The notes beneath the pieces were generated by a model. It saw only the letters and a list, made by a program, of their open reading frames with translations, ran no database searches and was not told the origin of the DNA. 64,000 bases of DNA, from positions 62,001-126,000 of the forward strand of contig NZ_CAJYGK010000160.1 of the NCBI RefSeq assembly GCF_913773725.1, written 5' to 3'. How positions within the stretch are numbered: position 1 is the stretch's first letter; each line of letters begins with the position of its first letter. Positions 52,351 to 61,378 of this stretch are shown here, in pieces. This DNA is from an uncultured Aquabacterium sp. (GTDB lineage: Bacteria > Pseudomonadota > Gammaproteobacteria > Burkholderiales > Burkholderiaceae_C). The position numbers and the translations under genes were made by a program.

Positions 52351-54942
52351 ATGGCCGACCTTGCCGACACCGAACTGGCCGCCCGCGCCGCGTTGCGGGC
52401 CCATGCCGCCCAGCCTGCAGAAGCGGCGCTGAGTGCATTGCACTCCGGCCCGATGGGGCTGTCCGAGGACGAGGCACAGCGCCGTCTGCGGCAGGTGGGG
52501 CCGAACGAAGTGGGGCGCAGCCATGCGCCACCCTGGTGGCGCGTGCTCCTGGCGCGGCTGGTCAACCCGCTCAATGTGCTGTTGCTCGTGCTGTCGGGGG
52601 TGTCGTTCGCGACGGCCAATCCGCAATCCGGGGCCCTGATCCTCGCGATGGTGGTGCTCAGCATCGGGCTCGGCACCTGGCAGGAGCGCCGCTCGGGCCG
52701 CGCTGCAGCGGCCTTGCGGGCCATGGTCCACACGGCCGCCACGGTGTGGCGCGACGGCCGCCTGCAGGAGCGGCCGATCGAGTCCCTGGTGCCCGGCGAC
52801 GTGCTGCACCTTTCGGCCGGAGACCTGGTGCCCGCCGATGCCCGCCTGCTGTCGGCCCGGGATTGCTTCGTCAACGAGGCGGCCCTCACAGGCGAGGCCC
52901 TGCCCGTCGAGAAGAGCCCCGCGCCCGCTCCCGAGGAGGCGGACGCGCTGGCGCTGCACAACACGGTGTTCATGGGCACGCACGTGGCCAGTGGCACGGC
53001 CTCGGCCGTCGTGGTGCACACCGGTGCCCGCGCGGTCTTCGGGGGGCTGGCGCAGGCTGTGTCGGGCGAGCGCGTGCAGACGGCCTTCGACCAGGGCATC
53101 GAGCGCTTCACGCGGCTCATGCTGCGCTTCATTGCCGTGATGGTGCCGCTGGTGCTGGTGATCAACGGCGTGGGCAAGGGCGACTGGGTCGAGGCGCTGC
53201 TGTTCGCCACCGCGGTGGCCGTGGGCCTCACGCCCGAAATGCTGCCGATGCTGGTGACCGTGAACCTGTCGCGGGGGGCGCTGGCGATGTCGCGGCGGCA
53301 GGTCATCGTCAAGCGCCTGCCGGCCATTCAGGACCTGGGCGCGATGGATGTGCTCTGCACCGACAAGACCGGCACGCTGACGCAGGACCACATCCTGCTG
53401 GAGAAGTACGTCGACCTGGACGGGCAGGCCAGCCCCCGGGTGCTGGAGCTGGCCTACCTGAACAGCCACTACCAGACGGGGTTGAAGAACCTGCTCGATG
53501 TCGCGGTGCTGCAGTACGCCGAAGTGCACGCCAAGGTGCATGCCGAAGGCCTGTACGAGAAGGTCGACGAGTTGCCATTCGATTTCGAGCGGCGGCGCAT
53601 GTCGGTGGTGGTATCGCGTGGGGACGAGTGCCTGCTGATCTGCAAGGGCGCGGTCGAGGAGGTCTTCCAGGCCTGCCGCTACGGCGAGGCGGCCGGCCAG
53701 CGCTTCGAGCTGGACGCCGAGCACGGGGCGCGGATGCGGGCGGCGGCGGCGTCACTGAATGCCGACGGCTTTCGCGTCATCGCCATCGCCAGTCGCGCGC
53801 TCTCGGCCGAAGAGCGGGCTCATCCCCTGAGCGTGGCCGATGAACGCGATCTGGTGCTGCAGGGCTACATCGCGTTCCTCGACCCGCCGAAGGACAGCGC
53901 CCGGCCCGCACTGGCCGCGCTGGCGCGCCATGGGGTGACCGTGAAGGTGCTGACCGGCGACAACGACCTGGTGACGCGCAAGGTGTGCCACGAGGTGGGG
54001 CTCGAGGTGCACCAGGTCATGCAGGGGCCGGAGGTGGCTGCGCTCAACGACGTGCAGCTGCGCGAGCGCGTCGAGGCCGTGCAGGTCTTCGCCAAGCTCA
54101 CGCCGGGGCAGAAGGCCCGCGTGATCGCCGCCCTGCGCGCACGGGGGCATGTCGTGGGCTACCTGGGCGACGGCATCAACGATGGCCCGGCACTGAAGGC
54201 GGCCGATGTGGGACTGTCGGTGGATTCGGCGGTCGACATCGCGAAGGAATCGGCCGACATCATCCTGCTCGAGAAGAGCCTGCTGGTGCTGGACGACGGG
54301 GTGATGGAGGGGCGGCGGGTGTTCGCCAACCTGTTGAAGTACATCCGCATGGGGGCGAGCTCGAACTTCGGCAATGCGCTGAGCGTGCTGGGGGCCAGTG
54401 CCTGGCTGCCATTCCTGCCCATGGCCCCCGTCCAGGTGCTGACCAACAACCTGCTGTACGACCTGTCGCAAAGCGCCATCCCCACGGACCGGGTGGACGA
54501 CGAGGAACTGGCCTCGCCGCGCCGCTGGGAGACCGGCCACCTGGCCCGCTACATGCTGACCATGGGCCCCTTGAGTTCGCTGTTCGATTACGCCACCTTT
54601 GCCGTGCTGTACTGGGGGCTGCAGGTGCAGACCGTGGCCCAGGCCAGCGTGTTCCAGACCGGCTGGTTCATCGAATCCCTGCTGTCGCAGACGCTGGTCA
54701 TCCACCTCATCCGCACGCGCAGGCTGCCTTTCGTCGGCAGCCGGGCCAGCCCCGCCCTGATGGCGACGACGCTGGCGGTGTGCCTGATCGGCGTGGCGCT
54801 GCCCTGGTCTCCGTTGGCGCCGGCGCTCGGCATGGTGCCCATGCCCGCCGCCTGGTGGCCGCTGCTGGCGGGCGTGCTGGCCTGCTACCTGGCGGCCACG
54901 CACCTGGTGTCGCGCTGGGCTCGCCGGTGGGCGGGGTTGTGA
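52351..54942 (+). CDS. magnesium-type P-type ATPase (P-IIIB, MgtA-like)
   Basis: 863 residues from the ATG at 52351 (ATGs at 52342 and 52315 are alternatives). Cation ATPase N-terminal domain, actuator TGE in ALTGEALPVEK, phosphorylation site CTDKTGTLTQD (about 341), hinge GDGINDGPALKAADVG, about ten membrane helices, and the P-III-type NNLLYDLSQSAIPTD in the C-terminal part. The membrane motif GLTPEMLPML is MgtA-like. It imports Mg2+ across the inner membrane. Co-directional with hsp20, so it may share heat or low-oxygen induction. Confidence 0.92.
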   Translation: MADLADTELAARAALRAHAAQPAEAALSALHSGPMGLSEDEAQRRLRQVGPNEVGRSHAPPWWRVLLARLVNPLNVLLLVLSGVSFATANPQSGALILAMVVLSIGLGTWQERRSGRAAAALRAMVHTAATVWRDGRLQERPIESLVPGDVLHLSAGDLVPADARLLSARDCFVNEAALTGEALPVEKSPAPAPEEADALALHNTVFMGTHVASGTASAVVVHTGARAVFGGLAQAVSGERVQTAFDQGIERFTRLMLRFIAVMVPLVLVINGVGKGDWVEALLFATAVAVGLTPEMLPMLVTVNLSRGALAMSRRQVIVKRLPAIQDLGAMDVLCTDKTGTLTQDHILLEKYVDLDGQASPRVLELAYLNSHYQTGLKNLLDVAVLQYAEVHAKVHAEGLYEKVDELPFDFERRRMSVVVSRGDECLLICKGAVEEVFQACRYGEAAGQRFELDAEHGARMRAAAASLNADGFRVIAIASRALSAEERAHPLSVADERDLVLQGYIAFLDPPKDSARPALAALARHGVTVKVLTGDNDLVTRKVCHEVGLEVHQVMQGPEVAALNDVQLRERVEAVQVFAKLTPGQKARVIAALRARGHVVGYLGDGINDGPALKAADVGLSVDSAVDIAKESADIILLEKSLLVLDDGVMEGRRVFANLLKYIRMGASSNFGNALSVLGASAWLPFLPMAPVQVLTNNLLYDLSQSAIPTDRVDDEELASPRRWETGHLARYMLTMGPLSSLFDYATFAVLYWGLQVQTVAQASVFQTGWFIESLLSQTLVIHLIRTRRLPFVGSRASPALMATTLAVCLIGVALPWSPLAPALGMVPMPAAWWPLLAGVLACYLAATHLVSRWARRWAGL

Positions 54943-54948
54943 GCCCGC

Positions 54949-55572
54949 TCAGCGCGGCCGGGGCATGCGGAAGCGCTGGGTCTCGGTGATGACGAAGTAA
55001 TCGGCCGGACCGCCGCCGCGGGTGATGGGTTCGGCCGCGGCCGTGTCGTAGACGCCGTCCCGGATCAGGTGGTGGGCGATGTGCACGGCCACCACCTCAC
55101 CCATCACCAGCCACGTCGGGATGGGTGCGCCGTCGGCCGTCTGCAATGGCACGATCTGGCTGACGCGGCACTCGAAGGACACGGGGCTTTCGGCCACGCG
55201 CGGGGCGCTCACCCGTCGGCCGGGCAGCGCCGTCAGGCCGGCCAGCGCGAACTCGTCGACCTCGGGCGGCACGGCTGCGCAACTCGCGTTCATGGCCTCC
55301 GCCAGCGGCCGGGTGGCCAGGTTCCAGGTGAACACGCCGGTCTCGCGTGCGTTGCGCAGGGTGTCCTTCTCGCCCAGGCTGGCAAAGCCGACGATGGGCG
55401 GCACGTAGTTGAACGCGTTGAAGAAGCTGTAGGGCGCGAGGTTGGCCACGCCCTCGGCGCTGAGCGTGCCGATCCAGCCGATCGGGCGCGGGGCGACGAT
55501 GGCGTTGAACGGGTCGTGCGCCAGGCCGTGGCCTTGGGCGGGTTCGTAGTAATGGCGATCGATGTCGTTCAT
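54949..55572 (-). CDS. flavin reductase-like domain protein
   Basis: 207 residues. FMN-binding split-barrel of the flavin reductase family: FNAIVAPRPIGWIGTLS, NLAPYSFFNAFNYVPPIVGF and DTLRNARETGVFTWNLAT. Members reduce FMN with NAD(P)H or bind flavin for a partner oxygenase; no partner is adjacent. It lies 18 bases after the TonB-dependent receptor start region's stop side (receptor stop at 55591 is upstream on the same minus strand). Confidence 0.9.
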   Translation of the reverse strand: MNDIDRHYYEPAQGHGLAHDPFNAIVAPRPIGWIGTLSAEGVANLAPYSFFNAFNYVPPIVGFASLGEKDTLRNARETGVFTWNLATRPLAEAMNASCAAVPPEVDEFALAGLTALPGRRVSAPRVAESPVSFECRVSQIVPLQTADGAPIPTWLVMGEVVAVHIAHHLIRDGVYDTAAAEPITRGGGPADYFVITETQRFRMPRPR

Positions 55573-55590
55573 GCCGTCATCGTAGGCCGA

Positions 55591-57711
55591 TCAGAATGAC
55601 ATCGCCACCGTGAGGCGGAAGCTGCGCGGCTCGGCCGGGTGGCTGTGGCGGTCGGCGACGCCCTCGGCCGGCTCGCCGGGCAGGCGCGAGGTGTAGAAGT
55701 AATCGATGTCGCTGGCGCGGCGGTTGAACAGGTTGAACACGTCGAGCGCGAGCTTGACGTCGCGCGTGAGCTGGTGGCCCACGCGCAGGTAGGCGAGAGT
55801 GGTGCCTTTCGAGCGCACGCTGTTGTCTTCGATCAGCGGTCGCGGCCCGAAGTAGCGCAGCTGGAACTGGGCCGACCACGGGCCGAGGTCGGTCAGCGTC
55901 ATGCCCAGCGCGGCCACGGTGCGCACGGCGCCCGGCACGTGGCGGCCGGCATGGGGAGGCTCGCCTTGCTCGGTGCGGAAGCGCGCCTGCGAGAACGCAA
56001 GGTCCGCATCGAGCAGCAGCCACGGACGGGCCTGCCAGTGGTTGTTGAACTCGATGCCATGCCGGCGGCTGGCGCCACTGGCCTCGGTTTCGCCGACGTC
56101 GCCCACGAAGACCAGCTCCGAGGCGAGGTCCAGGCGCCACACCGACAGCGACGTCTGCAGGCCGGGCAGCCATTCGCCACGCACACCCAGCTCGGTGCCG
56201 CGCGTGCGCGCCAGCGGCACCGCGGCGTCCACCGCCTCGCCGCCACGGGCTGCCACGCGGGCGGTCATGCCGCGCGCATCGTTGCGGTGGTAGCCCTGGC
56301 CGGCATGGGCGAAAAACTCCGTCTGGGCCCAGGGGCCGAAGATCAACGACAGCTTGGGGCTCACCAGATGAGCCTGCCGGCTGCCGCTGTTGTCGGAGAT
56401 GGAGCTGTGCACGCGGGCAGCCACGGTGTCATGGCGGACGCCGGCCACGCTGCGCAGCCACGGCGTCCAACGGGTGCTGTTCTGCGCGTACAGGCCGACC
56501 AGCGTGTCGTTCACCCGGCTTTCCTGGGTCACGTCGACGCGCCGGCCGCCCGCGGCGGTGTACAGGCCCACCGGCGCAAGGTGGTCGTGGCGCAGCTGCA
56601 GTCCCAGCGTGTGCTCGCTTTCGCGGCCGGCCAGCGTGGTGCGCCACAGGCGACTGGCCTGCAGGCCGAGGGCGCGCCGTGTTTCAGCCTGCTGGAATTG
56701 ATCGCCCGCATCGGGGTTGTCCAGCGCGTAGGTGAAGTTCGAGTACAGGCTCAGGCTGGAGGCCAGTGCCCAGGCGTTGACCTGCCACTCGCCATCGCTG
56801 ACCACCGTCAGGCGTTGCCATGACAGGCTGTAGCGGTCGGTCGTGCCCTTGTCCGTCGGATCGATGGCCCCGAACCGGCCGATCAGGCCATTCGCCACCG
56901 CACGCTGCGGAATCTGGTCGGTGGCCCGCCAGCGTGCCCGGTAGGCCATGGCCGTCCACGATTGCCGTGTGTCGCCCTCGGCCTGCGTGTAGCGCAGCAC
57001 GCCGTTGAGGCGCTTGAGGCCCTCGCCCTGGTCCCAGGGGCCGTGGTGGTGGCTGGCCTCCAGCGCATACAGCCAGGTGCCGCCTTGTGGCCGGTCGACG
57101 GAGTCGGCCAGCAGCACGCGCGCGTGGTCGTAGCTGCCCAGGGTGAGGCTGGCGAGCCCGCGCGGCAGCCGGTCCACCAGCTTCAGGCGGGCCGAGCCGG
57201 CCGAGGCAAAGTCGCCGTCTTCGGCCGCATACGGGCCCTTGCGGTAGTGGATGCGGTCGATCAGTTCGGGGATGAGCCAGTTCAGGTCGGTGTAGCCCTG
57301 GCCGTGCGCGTGGCTAGGCATGTTGGCCGGCATGCCGTCGACCCAGGTGGCGAAGTCGGTGCCGTGGTCCAGGTTGAAGCCGCGCAGGTAGTACTGGTTG
57401 GCCTTGCCGCCGCCGCTGTGCTGCGACACGATCACACCGGGCACGAACTCCAGCACCTCGGCGGGCCGCAGCGTGGGCCGGCGTTGCAGCAGCGCACGGG
57501 TGACGGTGCCTTCGCTGGCGGCATCGGTGCTGCCCACGGCATTGAGGTAGTGGGCCTTGACGGACACGTCCGGTGCCTCGCCCGGCACGGGGGGCTCGCC
57601 GGCTGCCGCGGCGTGGGCGCCCAGGCAGGGCCAGCCGAGCAACGCGGGCAGCAGCATCTGCCGGCATGTGCGGGCAATCAACAGAAAGGGCGACGGGGCA
57701 GGCAGAGGCAT
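55591..57711 (-). CDS. TonB-dependent outer-membrane receptor
   Basis: 706 residues. Signal peptide to about residue 35 (LLPALLGWPCLGAHAAA). The plug domain shows GTVTRALLQRRPTLRPAEVLEFVPGVIVSQHSG, KANQYYLRGFNLDHGTDFATWVDG and NMPSHAHGQGYTDLNWLIPEL, a conserved set of one large TonB receptor subfamily. The beta-barrel ends in RLTVAMSF. No TonB box is clear. The ligand is unknown; no heme, siderophore or cobalamin gene is near. ATG 57711 gives the better signal peptide than the start 16 codons earlier. Confidence 0.92.
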   Translation of the reverse strand: MPLPAPSPFLLIARTCRQMLLPALLGWPCLGAHAAAAGEPPVPGEAPDVSVKAHYLNAVGSTDAASEGTVTRALLQRRPTLRPAEVLEFVPGVIVSQHSGGGKANQYYLRGFNLDHGTDFATWVDGMPANMPSHAHGQGYTDLNWLIPELIDRIHYRKGPYAAEDGDFASAGSARLKLVDRLPRGLASLTLGSYDHARVLLADSVDRPQGGTWLYALEASHHHGPWDQGEGLKRLNGVLRYTQAEGDTRQSWTAMAYRARWRATDQIPQRAVANGLIGRFGAIDPTDKGTTDRYSLSWQRLTVVSDGEWQVNAWALASSLSLYSNFTYALDNPDAGDQFQQAETRRALGLQASRLWRTTLAGRESEHTLGLQLRHDHLAPVGLYTAAGGRRVDVTQESRVNDTLVGLYAQNSTRWTPWLRSVAGVRHDTVAARVHSSISDNSGSRQAHLVSPKLSLIFGPWAQTEFFAHAGQGYHRNDARGMTARVAARGGEAVDAAVPLARTRGTELGVRGEWLPGLQTSLSVWRLDLASELVFVGDVGETEASGASRRHGIEFNNHWQARPWLLLDADLAFSQARFRTEQGEPPHAGRHVPGAVRTVAALGMTLTDLGPWSAQFQLRYFGPRPLIEDNSVRSKGTTLAYLRVGHQLTRDVKLALDVFNLFNRRASDIDYFYTSRLPGEPAEGVADRHSHPAEPRSFRLTVAMSF

Positions 57712-57825
57712 GGCAAGGGTGGGACGTCCGGCATGGCGGCCTGTACGCGCGCCGGACACAACCGGATGCGAGCAAGGCAGAAACAGAGTCCGCAGTGTGC
57801 CAGCGAGTTCGTGCCTGACGCGAGG

Positions 57826-59043
57826 TCAGCGCACCACGCGCAACAGGCGGCCCTCGTCGCTGTCGGTCAGCAGATAGAGCCAGCCATCGGGCCCCTGGCG
57901 CACATCCCGGATGCGTTCCCCCAGGTCCTGCAACAGCGGCTCGCGCGACACCACCTGGCCGTCGCGCAGGACCAGCCGCCACAGGGCGCGGCCGCTCAGG
58001 GCCCCGGTGAACAGGCTGCCTTTCCAGCCGGGGTAGCGGTCGCCGGTGTAGAACGCCAGGCCACTGGGTGAGACCGAGGGCACCCACGTGCTGACAGGCT
58101 CGGTGAAGGCAGGCGCATGGGTGCCGCCGCGAACGCGGCAGCCTTCGTTGCCCCCGACGCTGCCATACGGGCAACCGTAGCTGCGCAGGGGCCAGCCGAA
58201 GTTGCGTCCGGCCAGCGCGCGGTTGAGTTCGTCGCCGCCCTGTGGACCGTGTTCGACCACCCACAGCTCGCCTGTGTCAGGGTGCAGCGCGGCTCCCTGC
58301 GGATTGCGGTGGCCGGTACTCCAGATGGCGGGCAGGGCCGGCGTGGACCAGGTCGGGTTGTCCGAGGGGATGCGGCCGTCCCGGTGGAGGCGCACCACCT
58401 TGCCGAGCGTGGTCTGCAGGTTCTGCGCGAAATCTGTCCCGGGCGAACTCGGCGAGTCCTGCATGCGCTCACCCAGCGTGACGAAGAGCGTGCCATCCCG
58501 GGCGAACACCAGGCGCGAGCCGAAGTGCCCAGCGCCGCGCACCTTGGGCGTCTGGCGGAAGATGACCTGCATGTCCACCAGCTGCTGGCCCTGCAAACGA
58601 GCCCGCGCCACCGCGGTGCCGGCCAGGCCGCTTTCCGCGCCGCTGCCCGGTTCGCTGTAGCTCAGGTACACCCAGGGCGTCTTGCCGAACTCCGGATCGA
58701 CGGCGACGTCCAGCAGGCCTCCCTGGCTGCGCGCCTGCACGGCGGGCACCCCGCTGATGGGCGACACCTTTCCCTCGGCGGTCACGCGTTTCAGGGTCCC
58801 CCCGCGTTCGGTCACGAGCATCGTGCCATCAGGCAGAAAGGCCAGGCCCCACGGGTGGCTCAGGCCTTGGGCCACCGTTCGGGTCTGCACGGCCAGCTTG
58901 GCGCCGCTGGGCCCTGCCGCGCCGGGCAGGGCCGCCTGGGCTTCGGGGCTCAGGCTGGGTGCGCACGCCACGAGCGCCAGGCTCAGCAGCAAGGCACCGG
59001 CCCGTGTGGGCCGGCTCGGGCATGGCAGAGGAGAACGTTGCAT
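57826..59043 (-). CDS. PQQ-dependent sugar dehydrogenase (YliI/Asd type), lipoprotein
   Basis: 405 residues. N-terminal signal with lipobox LVAC|AP (Cys about 27), so a periplasmic lipoprotein. Six-bladed beta-propeller of the soluble PQQ glucose/sorbosone dehydrogenase family: GLSHPWGLAFLPDGTMLVTERGG, GLLDVAVDPEFG, VFARDGTLFVTLGER, IWSTGHRNPQGAALHP (catalytic His region), VVEHGPQGGDELN and GPDGWLYLLTDSDEGRLLRV. It would oxidise aldoses with PQQ. AAGGAAGGGA precedes the ATG at 59043. Confidence 0.93.
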   Translation of the reverse strand: MQRSPLPCPSRPTRAGALLLSLALVACAPSLSPEAQAALPGAAGPSGAKLAVQTRTVAQGLSHPWGLAFLPDGTMLVTERGGTLKRVTAEGKVSPISGVPAVQARSQGGLLDVAVDPEFGKTPWVYLSYSEPGSGAESGLAGTAVARARLQGQQLVDMQVIFRQTPKVRGAGHFGSRLVFARDGTLFVTLGERMQDSPSSPGTDFAQNLQTTLGKVVRLHRDGRIPSDNPTWSTPALPAIWSTGHRNPQGAALHPDTGELWVVEHGPQGGDELNRALAGRNFGWPLRSYGCPYGSVGGNEGCRVRGGTHAPAFTEPVSTWVPSVSPSGLAFYTGDRYPGWKGSLFTGALSGRALWRLVLRDGQVVSREPLLQDLGERIRDVRQGPDGWLYLLTDSDEGRLLRVVR

Positions 59044-59086
59044 GAGTCCCTTCCTTCCGTCCTTCGGCACGGCGTCGTCGGCTGGC

Positions 59087-59968
59087 TCAGTCGGCCAGCG
59101 GGGAGCGGTCGGCCAGCAGGGTGCGGCCGTGGTGATCCAGATGGTCGCCGATCACGCTCTGGATGAAGTAATAGCCGTGGTCATAGCCCGCATGCCGACG
59201 CAGGGTCAAGGGTTGCCCCACCTGCGCGCAGGCCGCTTCCAGGGCCTCCGGGCGCAGCTGCGTCTGCAGGAACTTGTCTGCCAGGCCCTGGTCGACCAGG
59301 ATGCCGAGCGGGAAGGGGGCCTGTTGCTGCTGCTTCATCAGTTCGGTGGCGTCATGGGTGCGCCAGGCCGTGCGGTCCGGGCCCAGGTAGCCCGTGAAGG
59401 CCTTTTCGCCCCAGGGGCAGTCCACCGGGTGGCAGATCGGTGCCAGCGCCGACACCGACCGGTATTGCCCCGGATGGCGCAGGGCCAGCGTCAGCGCACC
59501 GTGGCCGCCCATCGAGTGGCCGAAGATCCCGGCATGGGTCAGGTCGACGGGCAGGTGGTGACCCACCAGCTGGTGCAGTTCCTCGGTCACATAGGTTTCC
59601 ATGCGCCAGTTCGTCGACCAGGGGGCCTCGGTGGCGTCGAGGTAGAAGCCTGCTGCCACGCCGAAGTCCCAGCTGTCGGCCTGACCGGGGATGTCCGTGC
59701 CGCGCGGGCTGGTGTCCGGCGTGACGAGGGCCAGACCCAGGCGGGCTGCATGCTGTTGCGCGCCGGCCTTGATGGCGAACGTCTCTTCGGTGCAGGTCAG
59801 GCCCGCGAGGTAGAACAGCACCGGCACCTTCGCGCCGGCTTCGAGCGCCTGCGGCGGCAGGAACACGCCGAACTGCATCGGCGTGCCCGTGGCCATCGAG
59901 GCGTGGCGGTAGAAGCGCTGCACGCCGCCGAAGCAGGCGTGCTCGCTGAGCAGTTCGAGCGTGCTCAT
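59087..59968 (-). CDS. fghA: S-formylglutathione hydrolase
   Basis: 293 residues, esterase D family. LFYLAGLTCTEETFAIKAGAQ and the nucleophile elbow GHSMGGHGAL (Ser about 150), acid Asp in ILVDQGLADKF and His in GYDHGYYFI. It hydrolyses S-formylglutathione to formate and glutathione, the second step of formaldehyde detoxification. It is 12 bases downstream of the class III alcohol dehydrogenase in the same operon. Confidence 0.95.
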   Translation of the reverse strand: MSTLELLSEHACFGGVQRFYRHASMATGTPMQFGVFLPPQALEAGAKVPVLFYLAGLTCTEETFAIKAGAQQHAARLGLALVTPDTSPRGTDIPGQADSWDFGVAAGFYLDATEAPWSTNWRMETYVTEELHQLVGHHLPVDLTHAGIFGHSMGGHGALTLALRHPGQYRSVSALAPICHPVDCPWGEKAFTGYLGPDRTAWRTHDATELMKQQQQAPFPLGILVDQGLADKFLQTQLRPEALEAACAQVGQPLTLRRHAGYDHGYYFIQSVIGDHLDHHGRTLLADRSPLAD

Positions 59969-59980
59969 GGTGGCCTTTCG

Positions 59981-61099
59981 TCAGTACACGACGACCGAAC
60001 GGATCGACTCGCCGCGCTTCATGAGGTCGAAGCCCTCGTTGATCTGTTCGAGCTTGAGCGTGTGCGTGATCAGGTCGTCGATGTTGAGCTTGCCTTCCAT
60101 GTACCAGTCGACGATCTTCGGGACGTCGGTGCGGCCGCGCGCGCCGCCGAAGGCCGAGCCCTCCCACTTGCGGCCGGTCACCAGCTGGAAGGGGCGGGTG
60201 CTGATCTCGGCACCGGCCTCGGCCACACCGATGATGATGGAGCGGCCCCAGCCCTTGTGGCAGCACTCGAGCGACTGGCGCATGGTCTTGACGTTGCCGA
60301 TGCACTCGAAGCTGTAGTCGGCACCGCCGTCCGTCAGCTGCACGATGGCATCGACGATGTTGCCGCCAGCGGCTTCCACGTCCTTCGGGTTCAGGAAGTG
60401 CGTCATGCCGAACTGGCGCGCCATGGCCTCGCGTTCGGGGTTCAGGTCGATGCCGATGATCTTGTCGGCGCCCACCATCTTGGCGCCCTGGATCACGTTC
60501 AGGCCGATGCCGCCCAGGCCGAAGACGACCACGTTGGCCCCGGCCTCCACCTTGGCGGTGAACAGCACGGCACCCACGCCGGTCGTCACGCCGCAGCCGA
60601 TGTAGCAGACCTTGTCGAAGGGTGCGTCAGGGCGGATCTTGGCCAGTGCAATTTCAGGCGCGACGATGTGGTTGGCGAAGGTGCTGGTGCCCATGTAGTG
60701 CAGGATGGGCTGGCCGTTGAGCGAGAAGCGCGAGGTGCCATCGGGCATCAGGCCCTTGCCCTGCGTGGCGCGGATCTTCTGGCACAGGTTGGTCTTGCGG
60801 CTCAGGCAGAACTTGCACTCGCGGCACTCGGGCGTGTAGAGCGGGATCACGTGGTCGCCGGGGCGCAGGCTCTTGACGCCCGGGCCCACGTCGACCACCA
60901 CGCCGGCGCCTTCATGGCCCAGGATGGCGGGGAACAGGCCTTCCGGATCGGCGCCCGACAGGGTGTAGTAATCGGTGTGGCAGATGCCGGTGGCCTTGAC
61001 CTCGACCAGCACCTCGCCCTCTCGCGGGCCCTCCAGGTCGACGGTTTCGATGGTCAGTGGGGCACCGGCTTTCCAGGCGACGGCGGCACGGGTCTTCAT
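59981..61099 (-). CDS. frmA: S-(hydroxymethyl)glutathione dehydrogenase / class III alcohol dehydrogenase
   Basis: 372 residues, zinc-dependent. Catalytic zinc ligands Cys in ATGICHTDYY (about 41) and His in LGHEGAG (about 63), structural zinc cysteines in PECRECKFCLSRKTNLCQ, and the NAD site GLGGIGLNVIQGA with an acidic IGIDLN after it. It oxidises S-hydroxymethylglutathione. The long open frame upstream of 61099 is antisense to the potassium transporter gene and is not coding. Paired with fghA. Confidence 0.96.
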   Translation of the reverse strand: MKTRAAVAWKAGAPLTIETVDLEGPREGEVLVEVKATGICHTDYYTLSGADPEGLFPAILGHEGAGVVVDVGPGVKSLRPGDHVIPLYTPECRECKFCLSRKTNLCQKIRATQGKGLMPDGTSRFSLNGQPILHYMGTSTFANHIVAPEIALAKIRPDAPFDKVCYIGCGVTTGVGAVLFTAKVEAGANVVVFGLGGIGLNVIQGAKMVGADKIIGIDLNPEREAMARQFGMTHFLNPKDVEAAGGNIVDAIVQLTDGGADYSFECIGNVKTMRQSLECCHKGWGRSIIIGVAEAGAEISTRPFQLVTGRKWEGSAFGGARGRTDVPKIVDWYMEGKLNIDDLITHTLKLEQINEGFDLMKRGESIRSVVVY

Positions 61100-61378
61100 G
61101 GGGGACTCCTGTCTGTGTCCGAATGGGATGGGGGATGGGGGCGCCAGCGCGGGCGCAACACTGCACGATAGCGTCAAACCCATGACCCCGGAAGCCGGCG
61201 GTGCTTGCCATCGCGAAGGTGGCCGGCATGTGTCGCATGCAGTGCACCCAGGGACGCTCACCTGGCTGGTACGCGCGGGTCCGGCGCTTGCCGAGCGAGG
61301 GCGACAGGGCCTGTTGCGGCTGCTACGATCGGGCGCCCGCACGGTGCGTACGGGCTTCCGCATCCTTCTGGTGACCTG

